From assembly GCA_902702965.1 (NCBI GenBank), contig CACRXP010000017.1:2325343-2389342 (forward strand): DNA of 64,000 bases. The letters are read 5' to 3'. Below the pieces are notes generated by a model. The model was not told where the DNA came from. It searched no databases and worked only from the letters and a program-made list of their open reading frames with translations. This stretch comes from Spirometra erinaceieuropaei. Taxonomy: Eukaryota; Platyhelminthes; Cestoda; Diphyllobothriidea; Diphyllobothriidae. The position numbers and the translations under genes are program-made. Positions within the stretch are counted from its first letter, which is position 1; the number at the start of each line of letters is the position of its first letter. Shown piece by piece: positions 34,791 through 45,060 of this stretch.

Positions 34791-36010
34791 GGGACAAGAG
34801 CTTTATTAGCCTGACGTTTCGGATTCCTACTCGAATCCATCATCAGAGACAAAAAAGCAGAAACGGGTGGTTGTTGCACAAGGGGCTGCGGTATTTATAG
34901 AATGCAGTAGCCATGCTACCGCATACCCATGAACATTCACGGCTCCCTACTTCATCCGGGATCGTCGCACTTGGTGTGATCATTGCTTGATGGATGACGT
35001 TCGAGTCGATAATTGCTGCAATTTCATCACGTGCGTTGGATGTTGGCGTGATGATTGCTCGACCATCTGACGCATCGACCCCGGTGTTGGGAAGAGTGTT
35101 CACCTCTGCGCTCCCCGCATGGCTTGTTACTCCGCCTAGGCGAAGTTTTAGCACGCAGTATGGAGTGGGAAAATCGTTGCACTTGTTGATGGACTGGGGG
35201 CCAGTAAACCATGATTCCAGTAGCTCCCGGCTCACGCGGTTGTCACCTCTTGCGAGAATTTCGGCCTCATCGAATTTAAATGTGTGGCCGGATCTCGTCA
35301 AATGAGCCGCAACTTGAGAGCTGGCGTCATTTCTGCGCACCGCTGCCGCGTGTTCGGCCATTCTCGTTCGGAGCTGTCTTCCGGTTTCTCCGGCGTATTT
35401 GCTTTGTCCGCAACCGCACCAGATCCATTAAACGACTCCAGACTTTTCTAGCCGTGGCAGTGGGTCTTTCGGTTTCATGACCAGACGCTTGATGGTTGCC
35501 TCCGGTCTGTGTGCCACTCCAACCCCAAGTGGTGCGAGAAGGCGGCCGACAGCTTCCGAAACGTTCTTGACATACGGAAGTTCCCGCAAGATTTGATGTC
35601 CGTGCGGTTAGGTCTTTCGTCCCTTTTGCGTATGCACCGGTCGACGAAGTTGCGCGGGTAGTCAATGGCTTTGATGACCCGTCGGAGGTATTGTAGTTCG
35701 GCAGTTTTGTCTTCCGGCTCACTGCAGTGCGTTTCGACACGCCGATAGAGCGTACTTACACAACTGCGTTTATGGCTGATTGGGTGGTTACTGTTGAAGT
35801 TCAGTAGTTGCATCGTATTTGTCGCCTTCCTGAACACTTTGGTTTCTAGTTCACCACAATCTTTGCGGCATACGAGGACATCCAGGAAGGCCAGCTGGTT
35901 GTTTTCTTCCTCCTCCATCGTAAATTGAATGTCCGAGAAGACGGCGTTGAGATGTTCTTGGAATGTTAATACCTGATCCCGTTCGATGACAGTAAAGGTT
36001 TCAGGTGAGA
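34790..36010 (-). mobile_element. Penelope-like element, truncated and inactivated
   Basis: PLEs encode a telomerase-related reverse transcriptase followed by a GIY-YIG endonuclease. On the minus strand from about 36005 comes the RT C-terminus: FQEHLNAVFSDIQFTMEEE, NNQLAFLDVLVCRK, NFNSNHPISHKRS (35770-35900). After a frame change there is VMKPKDPLPRLEKSGVV (about 35430-35480), then a TAA where the intact copy at 53.8 kb has Tyr of GVVY. The endonuclease continues ETGRQLRTRMAEHAAAV, then RELLESWFTGPQSINKCND to 34843. A hammerhead-like fold sits at 34800-34859. The RT catalytic part is missing (5' truncation near 36010). Confidence 0.85.
34800..34859 (-). ncRNA. Candidate hammerhead ribozyme motif in PLE terminal repeat
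   Basis: The minus strand reads GTCT, CTGATGA, T, GGATTC, a 6-nt loop, GAATCC, GAAACGTC, AGGC. GTCT can pair with AGGC, with an outer GCTTT/AAAGC helix and an internal loop between them (stem I). GGATTC/GAATCC gives a 6-bp stem II. The core CTGATGA and GAAA and a GTC cleavage triplet are present. ACGT after GAAA leaves a two-pair stem III, which suggests a dimeric fold. One extra T follows CTGATGA. Hammerhead motifs are known from PLE terminal repeats; activity here is inferred. Confidence 0.6.
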
Positions 36011-36014
36011 TACC

Positions 36015-36300
36015 GGGCTAGAAATGGCAGTATGGAATTCTGATAAGCCGAAGGGCGACAAGGGATGTGGCTGAAGCATCGATGCATGGTGCGTAAGGAT
36101 TTCTCAGCCACTATGAAGGGGATGGACAGTGTCATTCAGAATTCGGTCAGCAAATTGCTCCGCCTTATTGAAGTGTCGCTGCACGATGATATCAACTAAA
36201 ATATGGTAGAAAACACCAGCAGAGGAGGCAAGCATTCGAATGACACGCTTAAAAATAATAAGTTTTTTTTAATTAAAGCTGGAGAAATAACTGTTCCGAC
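36015..36300 (-). pseudogene. C-terminal fragment of L3 reverse transcriptase
   Basis: The minus-strand frame reads KRVIRMLASSAGVFYHILV, then QRHFNKAEQFADRILNDTVH. It matches the C-terminus of the L3 relic at 26.9-27.1 kb (KRVHRILSFVAGVSYVVLV, QFVGRFLDD). It stops abruptly at the PLE boundary, so the PLE may have inserted next to or into it. Confidence 0.55.
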
Positions 36301-36319
36301 TGAGCACAACGGCATTTTC

Positions 36320-36821
36320 TGAGCTCCAACTGGGACTATTTTGACGTAGATACCACTTCACAGATATCGTCTCTGAGGTTGCCGCTGGAACCGTACGCAC
36401 CAAATTTCTTTCTGCGCCTCTGAAAATTTTTTCCTACGTGGACATTTATCAGAAGTCTGTCGCTAAGTGGAATTAGTTTTTCATCAAAATCCAACGGACT
36501 ACGGAAAAACAAAATCGATGGCACCCAGGGAGATCGAAGTTATTCAGGACCTTCGATATTCTCAAAACGGCTGAGTCGCTCCTACATATATTTCATACCG
36601 TTCATATTTTTTCTCTTCACCGACTTTCTGAAAAATAGGCTTGCTTTCGACCATTTCGTTCTGTATAATTGCCATACTCCATCGTATAAAGTCGTAATTA
36701 CCGGAATGAATCTTGAAAGCGAATACATACTTATGAACGCACGAAGTTAAGGGACACAGAGCACATTTTTGATAGTTCCACGACCAGGACCAGCAATATA
36801 CATGAAGAAAAGTCTATTGAT
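36320..36821. other. Anonymous DNA upstream of LINE L2
   Basis: This may be 5' UTR of the element that starts coding near 36822. I cannot place the 5' boundary. Confidence 0.3.
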
Positions 36822-37790
36822 ATGGCTGTACCTTCCAGGATTAGCGCTTGCTCTCTTTATAATTGCAACCAGGGGCCCGCACAGCGCGCTAAAAGCGTAA
36901 TCACGGCAAAATCTATTAGTTATGAGGACAAGTCGTGCATTGGGTGCTCCTATATTCTGCTGAAAGTCCGAAAACTCGAAAAAGAGCTGGCTGCTTTAAG
37001 GAAACTCGTGCAAGCGAACGATGGTGAGCGAAACGCGGTTAACAGCTCTAGAGTTAGGAAGACAAAGGGGAAGAGCAAAACTCCAAAACAGCCAAAGAAC
37101 AAGGTTTGTGGAAAACCTCATTGCAAGGATGCCGATACCCTTGCGATGAGAAAATAGCAACGGAGTCTCCTGCTTCTATGGAAGACAACCAAAGCGAATC
37201 GTCAACTTCTCTCAGCTATTCCGCGTGTTCATTAGAACCCTCGGTTGGAACTGAGGAAAAAATCTCGTCTCAGGGTGGAATGGGTAAGCACCACAACAGG
37301 AGTATAAAACCCCAGACGACTCCGGTGGATCTCCTGAGACCTTCGGCTGACAAGGCCGCCGGAAGCAGAACAAATGAACCCCTGGATCGTCAGCATTGCG
37401 TAGTCTTCCAGGGCCTATCGGAGTTGAATACTCATACCCCGAAGGTGAGGATTTCCGCTGACCTCGATATGCTTCAACACCTACTGAACAAGATGCTTAA
37501 TTCGAATTAAATGTTACCATCCGCGCAGCCTTCAGAATGGGAAAGAAGGTGAGCGAACAACCGGAAACTGTGCGACCACAACCTCCAAAAATTGTTTTGG
37601 GCGGAAAAGAGGAGGCCAGCTTACTCCTGTCCAAGAAAACAGCCTCCGGAATGGTGCGATATGCATGCGAAGTCGTCGGAGAATGCCTTCGATTACCGTC
37701 TACTAAAGACAACCCTAGAAGCTCTTCTCACGCAAAGTGTCCTATCTCCAACTAGAGCACGTGGAGGGCAACAGGTCAGTTGACTGGACC
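36822..37790 (+). pseudogene. LINE L2 ORF1 remnant
   Basis: CR1-type ORF1 proteins bind the element RNA. Visible here are a CIGC knuckle, then a short coiled coil (KVRKLEKELAALRKLVQ, about 36965-37010) and a Lys-rich stretch (KTKGKSKTPKQPKNK). A frame change leads to DRQHCVVFQGLSEL, ISADLDMLQHLLNKML (to 37505). A second shift leads to VTIRAAFRMGKK and PPKIVLGGKEEASLLL (37511-37630), the usual C-terminal RNA-binding part. At least two frameshifts disrupt it. Confidence 0.7.
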
Positions 37791-38425
37791 TCGTCTTCAC
37801 CAAAGATCCTGACAGTATAGACGAGGTGTACTACCTACCCCCCCCCCTCGGTCGAAGTGATCATGCAGTACTTTTATAAGAGTACGAGCTGCATTCTAAA
37901 CCGTATAAAAAGAGGATACGAGGCCGAATAGATGGAAAGGGGACTTTTGCCAAATGAGAGCTGAGGCATCACAAATAGACTGGGATGTTCTCTTCTCCGG
38001 AAACGTTAACGATGACTGGAATTTATTCAAGGATCGGTTGCTGCATCTAATGAAGAGCTATTGTCCCGTATCAAAGCCGTGGACATCCATCTGCCCTCAG
38101 TGGCTAACACGAGAACTCAAAAAGTAGATCAACAGAAAATGGAGATCGGGGAAGAAATTTCGCGAAAACAACAACACTTCAGCGTTTACGGAGTATAAAG
38201 TTCAAAAAAAATAAGGTGAAAAGCCTGATTTTCGGAAGGCGACGGGATTTCGAGAGTAATTTGCTTCTCCGAGCCGTTAAAAATCCAAAATTTCTCTCCA
38301 GCTATTTACGCAAGAGCACACGTAACAGGAATCCAATTCCTGTCATGAGGAATGATGACGGTTTGGAGATATCGGACATTACGAATAATGCTGTGCATAT
38401 TTTCTGATTTTTCCAATCAGTTTTT

Positions 38426-39995
38426 ATGAGAAAAGCAGACCTTATTCCAACTAGTTCCGAGAACATGGGAGATCCCACTATCGAAGATATCGTTTTTCGA
38501 GAATCAACGATTTTGGAAGAACTAAAAGGCTTGAAGGAATGTAAATCTCCCGGTCCGGACGAGATCCCAGCAAAGCTGCTTTTCGAGCTTGCCCGAGAGC
38601 TGGCCAAACCACTATCGTTTCTGTGCCAGAAATCGATCAATGCTGAAATCCTTCCGACAGACTGGAAGACGAACCACATTACACCGCTTTGGAAAAGCGG
38701 TAGTCGAGCTCTTGCGACAAACTACAGACCCGTCAGTCTGACATCAATCTGCAGCAAAGTGATGGAGAAAACCATAATAAAGAAGTTGATGGCTTATCTG
38801 GTAAGCCACATACTCTTGTCCAATGCACAACATGGTTTCCGTAGGGGAAGACCATGTTTAACGATCTTGCTATATACAATGCAAAGTTGGACAAGAGCAA
38901 TGAACGCAAAACACACTGTGCACGTGGCCTATATTGATTTCCGGAAGGCGTTCGACAGTGTTCCGCACCAGCGTCCCTGCACAAGTTCAGAATAATGGGC
39001 ATCGGCGGCAGACTTCTCAAATGGATTGAAAACTTCCTCGTCGGCCGCTCCCGAATTGTCTGCGTAGAAAAACAGCAATCAAAGCGCACATTCATATAGA
39101 GTGGAGTCCCACAAGGCTCGGTGCTTGGACCAACCTCTTTCTCTTGTTCATCAATGATTGTGTAGATAGGTTGGACTGTGATAGTGCTATGTTTGCAGCT
39201 GACATAAAAATCTGGAAAGTCATCCAGAATGCTGCCGATGAGACCAACTTCCAAGAAAATCTTTGGTGATTGGACGAGTGGTCCCGCAGATGGCTTTTGT
39301 CCTTCAATTTGACCAAATGTACCATACTGCGCCTCGGAAATCAGACCCCTAGAACGCGGCAATACCATCTGAACGGGATACCACTTCGAGATGCAGAAAC
39401 GCAGAAAGATCCCGGAGTCTAGGTTGCAGACGGCATAAAGCCTTCTACACGCTGTTGTAAGGCGGCCAAGGCCGCAACTTCAATGCCATATGCCATCAAG
39501 GGGACATTCGCAGTTTTCAATGAAGACTGCTTTTCCAAAGTCTTCGGCACGTTTGTAAGGCCGCACCTCGAATATGCAAATTAGGCCTGGAGACCATGGA
39601 CACACCAGGATTACAATCTGCTCGAAAGGGTGCAGTGGCGAGCAACAAAACTAAGAAGACGTCAAAATGCATTGCCATACGAGGTCCGCTTAACTAACCC
39701 CTATCTCTATCCCCTGAGTTATAGGCAGTTGCGCGGAGACTTGATACAAACTTTCCGTATCGTGCGTGGCTTGGACTGCGCCCTTCGGTGCGATGACTTT
39801 ATCAAACTGGTCACAACAACTTACCTCCGGGGACATCCCTTCAGGCCACGTGTGCCCAAGAGTAGAATAAATGTGAGGAGGTTTTTCTTTTCCAGCCGTG
39901 TCGTGGAACCGTGGAATAACCTGCCCGAGAGGGTTGTCATATGTCAGTCTATAGTGACATTTAAATGCCGGCTTCACAACAAGCGGACTATGTGA
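38426..39995 (+). pseudogene. LINE L2 reverse transcriptase, frameshifted with mutated active site
   Basis: RT blocks appear in order: CKSPGPDEIPAKLL (38560), TPLWKSG with NYRPVSLTSICSKVMEK (38690-38770), NAQHGFRRGRPC (38820-38860) and VAYIDFRKAFDSVPH (38920-38970). After a frameshift come SGVPQGSVLGP (about 39100, after an in-frame TAG) and MFAADIKIWK (about 39190). The last should read FADD, so one catalytic Asp is now Ala. The C-terminal region is open at 39630-39995 (NALPYEVRLTNPYLYPL, then FFFSSRVVEPWNNLP). It cannot be active. Confidence 0.85.
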
Positions 39996-40150
39996 CTTTT
40001 TATCCATAAGACAAATGATATATGTGAATCAATGTCTGCATTCACTTACTGCTGTAATTTCTTCACATTTTGCTTATTTATCGATTTATACAAATAGGGA
40101 GTTCAAAGGCGTAAGCCTATTTGCCTCAAATACACTGACACTGACTGAGT

Positions 40151-40611
40151 TCTGTATGTTCTCTTCCGTTTAACGGGGGTACGGAGGTGCCTTCGTCGGT
40201 GATGTCAGATTTTTTCTTAAGAACCAACTCGACGTCTTATGCTTAGGAACTCGATGTGCAGTGCGTAGAGTGCCTACAATGTCTTATCTTAAAAGCTGCT
40301 ATCAATATTCGATTTCGGGAAAGACGTTCCAGTGGTGCTGTATTCAATTCCTAATGCTTTGAAGACACGCATCACCATGACATTTGGTGTATCGGCAAAT
40401 TTTCCTCGCTGTTCTATTGTGTGATTGTCGGTGATTTGCTCTGTTTTCGGCGGTCAGTGGACGCCTAGAGAAGTAGGGCCAGTAGTTATGGCGGTTAATG
40501 AAGAAGCTTTTGTACTGCTCGCAAATATAGATCTCTTTCCCAACGCCATCTTAAATTTCGCTGCCTACGTAACTAATCAGTCGTCTCAGCGGTTTTCCGT
40601 GTCCCCTGATA
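40151..40611. other. Anonymous DNA between two converging LINEs
   Basis: No motif is recognised. This is the spacer between the 3' ends of L2 (plus) and L1 (minus). Confidence 0.5.
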
Positions 40612-40913
40612 TATATTAAATTTAATTTATTTAATGCCAGTTTACAGGTATTGTCAAGGGAAGCGATTAAACACAAATCCAACCAGCAGGGGAAGAAAAA
40701 ACTCCTGAGGAATAAAAATATAGTTGATGGTGGTTTTATGGTTTGGAGGGTTCAGGAGAAAAAGAACTGCTGGTGGTAGATTTTCGACCGTCAAGTAAGG
40801 GGGAGGGGGGATTGCACGGCATCGGAGATTATCGGACGTCAATTCCTTTCATAAAGTTGGGGATAGTCAAAGTATAGGTGTTAAGGACCAGCTGGTGAGA
40901 CTGGCCATAGTGT

Positions 40914-43800
40914 TCAGAGACCACAAACGCCATCGCTACGGTAGAGTCGATCAGTGGATTCAGAACCCAAAATTTGAGGAGGCTTTTCTGAATGCAAAAA
41001 TCGAGTAATAGTTCTCGTAAATAAAGGATAATTTTGCAGAATTTTCACACTCATGGGTAGTTTATTCCAAATAGCAATTGCATTTACAGAAAAGATCCGA
41101 CGATATATAACAGTACGTGTCAGAGGCAGAAATAAAAAGACCTCAAGGTGACTGTGACGCCGGGGGTGGACATGATGTATTAAAGAGGTGAGTGGGTTCA
41201 ATGTGTGATTATGTAAGAGCTTAAATATCCAAAAAAGTCCCTTTTGTTATTTACGGAACCATAAAGGATTAAGGCCTGTAAGCCGGCAAAGTTCTTGGTA
41301 AGACAAATGTCGGTGATCCTGGGGTTAAAATTCTCTAGGTAAAAAAGTGTTGAACGGATTCTATTTTCTTCCGCTCAGTAGCACGCATGAGGCTAAATAA
41401 AAAGGAACAGTATTCCAGATCAGGTCTAACGTACATGTTGAAAAGGCACATTTATGGGGTGACCTTCATTACTTAGTTGAGTTTGGTGGTCGTCGCCAAC
41501 CACCATGACTAAGCACTTATGCCAAGAAAGAGAAAGGCGCCATGTGCGACACCACTGGGCGAAAGCCTGTAGATCGCTCTTCAGGAGCCCAAGCACGATG
41601 TCACTATCTGCCGTCTTATATCGATATGCAACTTTTAGATCATCGGCATACATGAAAGGCTTACAATTCTGGAATGAATGGGGTACATCATTAAAGAAAT
41701 GGTAAAATAAAAGCGGGCCGGGTACACTACCCTGAAAGACTCCACTCTTCACACGTGTGGGGTTGGAGATAGTTTTGTAACTCTTAACGCGTTGTGTACG
41801 AGTGCCCAGGTAAGAGGGTATAAAATTTTAAAGTTTGCCACCTATTCCGAAAGAGGACAGTCTCAAGAGAAGAAGTGCATGGTCAACACGATCAGAAGCC
41901 TTAGTGAAATCGATATACGCTCTGTAAAGTGAAAAACCATTGTCCCTAGATTGGAGAATATCGTGAAAGTAGAAGAGTTGACAGGTGTCACAAGATCTTG
42001 CTTTGAGGAATCCATGCTGAGCAGCACTCAGTAAGTTATTCACTGTTTAGGGACACATCATCTTACCCTTGATCAATGTCTCTAAGACCTTCGAAACTGG
42101 GGCTAGGGTGTTTATTGGCCGAAAGTCATCCAATAACGTATATTTGCCGTGCTTGGGAATGGGCAAGATGTGTGATTCCTTCCACAAGGTAGGATAGGTT
42201 TCGGTTTCAAGAGCAAGATTAAATATCTTGCATAAGAGGGATGGGAGGATCGTATTTGCATCGGCTTTTAAAATTCTAACTGGGACACCATAAGGGCCTG
42301 GACTATAAGATTGCCGAAAACGCCGTGTCGCAACAGTCACATCCCACAGAGTGAAAGTTATAGTTTCTAGATCCGCCCCGGTCAATGCCTGGATGGTCGG
42401 AAGCGGAGTGGTCGAGTCTTCAATAAACGTTTTGGACAGGAAATCATTGAAGCTATCAGCGGTTAACTGGGCATCAACCATGGGATTTCCCAGAGCGTCT
42501 CGAAGGATGGGATGCTGCGTCTTTCTCTGAGTTCGTATTTTTCTAGAGAAAATTTTCGAGACATTTAACGAATGGTTTTCGGTAGACCGGACCTCTTCGG
42601 CTAGCTGTTTTTCTTCAGACAATCTCTTAGCTCGATCAAAAATATCACAAATCAAGGGCAGAACAAAAACATTGTTCTGAAGATGGAAACGAGGATAAAG
42701 CCTGCGCAATCTGCGACGAAAGGGTAAGGGTTGGAAAACCTCATTCCCAAGATTAATAATTTTCTTACGGGGGACAAAACGAGAAATAAGCGGATTCAAA
42801 ATTTCGAACAGATTTGCAATGCAAACATTTACATCTGAACTAAGGAAGAAATCAGTCCAGCCGTAGGGATTAAGGTGTGTTAATAATTCGGTTGAGCGAG
42901 TTGATCGGAAATTGCGGAAAAAGCAATACTTTGGGGGCGACGTTTTGTCAGCCTCGAATTCCAACGTTAAAACAACTATGTCATGGTCTGAGCCCCCGAG
43001 CGGGCCTAGGGATGACACTGACGATAGCATGCAGCCTCTACAGAAAATTAAGTCAAGTATACTTGAGCCTCGGGTGGGAAAATCGACAACCTGAGTCCAC
43101 ATCCCGACATCCACAGCCTGAAGAAAGTCTTCGAACCTTCTGGGGCCTGAAGGCGGAGACCAGCGGACTTCAGGGAGATTAAAGTCATCCGCAACCAATT
43201 GATGCTTAAAGCTTGAGTCGGCCGCAGCATGAAATGCCTGTGAGAGTAAACGATCAAAATTGTCATTGGCGTTGGGAGGGCGATAGACGCAGCCAACGAG
43301 TAAGGACAACTTATTTTTTAGTGCCACCTGGAGCCAGCAGCTGCCTTCTACTGCGGAAAAATAAGGGAGGTCCAACGGTAAAAATGTAAGTGTTTGCTTC
43401 ACGTAGACGCAGATGCCCCCACCACGGCTATCTTGGTGATCATTTCGGATGCAATTATAGCCTAGAAGAGAGAGTTCGGTGCCAGCTACTGAGGTTGATG
43501 CCCACATCTCAGTTACTAAAACGATATCAGGACAATGGACGGACACCTGAGTCTGAAGCAAAGGCATCTTATTAAGCAAGGATCTGGCATTTAAAACAAA
43601 AAGTTTGAAGGGAAAGGCTGTTAGTTTCTGAGGGAGGTGGGCTACATCGTCCAGTTCTGGGCCGCCCACGGAGCAAATGGTCCGGATACAACCATCCGGT
43701 TCTGCAAAAAATTTTGTGGCATCGAAAAATTCTGACGTGGATAAAAAGGTGTAGGACTTGGGGGAGGGAATTACGGGCAGGTTAACTGGTAACCATTGTT
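40914..43800 (-). pseudogene. LINE L1 ORF2: AP-type endonuclease and reverse transcriptase, two in-frame stops and one deletion
   Basis: The endonuclease (about 43620-42960) has FVLNARSLLNKM, VTEMW, GGGICVYV, VGCVYRPPN, DDFNLPEVRW and GGSDHDIVV. The RT follows: SPGPYGVPVRILK, HILPIPKHGKY, DDFRPINTLAPVSKVLE. A TAA at 42047-42049 interrupts the frame, which continues SAAQHGFLKARSC and AYIDFTKASDRVDH. A second TAA lies at 41828-41830. Then come FQGSVPGPLLF and an intact MYADD active site (about 41625-41640). Near 41455 a 140-bp deletion shifts the frame compared with 32930-33072 of the sister copy. The C-terminus (AIWNKLPMSVK) is open at 41201-40914. Confidence 0.9.
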
Positions 43801-45019
43801 AGTTAACTTATTTTCAGCTGGAAATCCGCGGGGCAGATACTGCAACGTATTCCCGCCGGAACGAAACTGAGGATCGGATGAATTAACCGATTCAGTATGG
43901 ACATTATCATGAGGAATAAATTGGTAAAACGGCCGTTGGGGAAACAGGTTAGGGGGTAGGGGACGCATTGTTTCCATTGGAGCAAGAGTTTTATGTAACG
44001 GCGGAAAAATCGGCATATTCGGCCTAAATGCCTCGATATGAGGGCTGGGGGCAGTTGAGAACACGGTACGTTTTGAGTCGGGGTATTTGAGGCACCGTTC
44101 GCCGATTGTGTAGGAAAACATTTTATAATGGTGCTGGATCTATTGAGTGTCCGAGTGGCTGAGATAGCAATTGGATTTGCCTTTGACTTAGACACATGCT
44201 TAGGCTTACTAGAGGTTGCTGGGGGAGTCGATAGAGGCGTGTTCATACCATGCGTGATGGTGTGTTTAAAGAGCTCAGCATTAAAAGTAGTCGAATTCCC
44301 TACGGAATTGACTATTCCGTGATGTGTAGATGGCGCAGATGGTGTTGTGGAGGACTTATTCAGACTGACAGTAGGTGTCATTATCTTGGTGTTGGTGTTT
44401 GCCGATTTTAATTTATTCAGTCTTCGCTGCAGGGGTGTGAGGTCTGGCGAAACGGAGGAGCGCCATGTACGGCAGAAGTCTCTAGTTATCTCCCAACTCG
44501 ACAAGATAAAATCGACTTCTATCATGGAGAAAAGGGTAACTAGTATCGGCGCATTACGGCTAAGCGAGCGAAGTCGCTTAGCCTGTGCGACACTGAAACT
44601 CAAGCCACTACTTTGTAGGAACACATGCGCTCCCCCCATAGCATATAAGTGGTTCGGAATGTTTCTCGGTACGAAATTATGCTTACGTTTATTTCTTTCC
44701 TCAGTTTCCGAACTTATTATCCCAATAAGTTTAAAAGCTTGTTCAATTACTTTTCCAGAATTACTGTTTATGTCGCCATATATCAACTGATCAAGTATTT
44801 CGCCGGCTGATGGCCTGCTACGACTAGCAGAGGCGTATTTTGGACGACTGAAGGGTCAAGAGGTGCTACATGTACTAAAGGGATTTGTGAGTTAATCAGA
44901 TTTGTAGACGACGAAGAACATAAGCTGGCACCTGCTATATCTTCAGTCACGATTTTAGCACCCAGAGACGGTGAGGAGGTCGCAAGCTTTCGCCGTTTAG
45001 CACGTGCTCTGCGGAGCAT
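43771..45019 (-). pseudogene. LINE L1 ORF1
   Basis: An N-terminal frame 45019-44783 (MLRRARAKRRKLATSSPS..) overlaps by four bases a frame 44786-43803 (IYGDINSNSGKVIEQAFKL, then PLQRRLNKLKS and a Ser/Thr/Pro-rich basic region). A third frame 44121-43771 is proline-rich (MPIFPPLHKTLAPMETMRPL). One or two frameshifts separate them. Basic and low-complexity content fits a LINE nucleic-acid-binding ORF1, but I see no RRM or CCHC motif. Its position directly upstream of ORF2 supports the call. Confidence 0.6.
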
Positions 45020-45060
45020 TACAGACAGGAAAAGTTTTTCGTTACAGAAGAAGAGTCAAC

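Larger units (their letters stand above)
36822..40150 (+). mobile_element. CR1-like LINE family L2, decayed
   Basis: ORF1 remnants are followed by a short endonuclease remnant, a reverse transcriptase and a 3' UTR. The 3' UTR ends GGGAGTTCAAAGG, a hairpin (AGGCGTAAGCCT) and an ACTGACACTGACTGA tail (about 40130-40150). Most of the endonuclease is missing between 37750 and 37790, where ORF1 sequence passes almost directly to the DLVFTKDPDSIDEV and GRSDHAVLL end of the endonuclease. This is consistent with an internal deletion. It converges tail to tail with element L1 at 40612-45060. Confidence 0.85.
40612..45060 (-). mobile_element. CR1-like LINE family L1, nearly full length
   Basis: On the minus strand it has ORF1 (about 45019-43771), ORF2 with endonuclease and reverse transcriptase (about 43790-40914), and a 3' UTR. 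The UTR ends CTGGCATTAAATAAA and an AT-rich tail at about 40612. The 5' end is not resolved and may lie shortly beyond 45060. A truncated sister copy lies at 32864-34380. It has two in-frame stops in RT and a 140-bp deletion relative to the sister copy, so it is recent but dead. I did not find target duplications. Confidence 0.9.
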
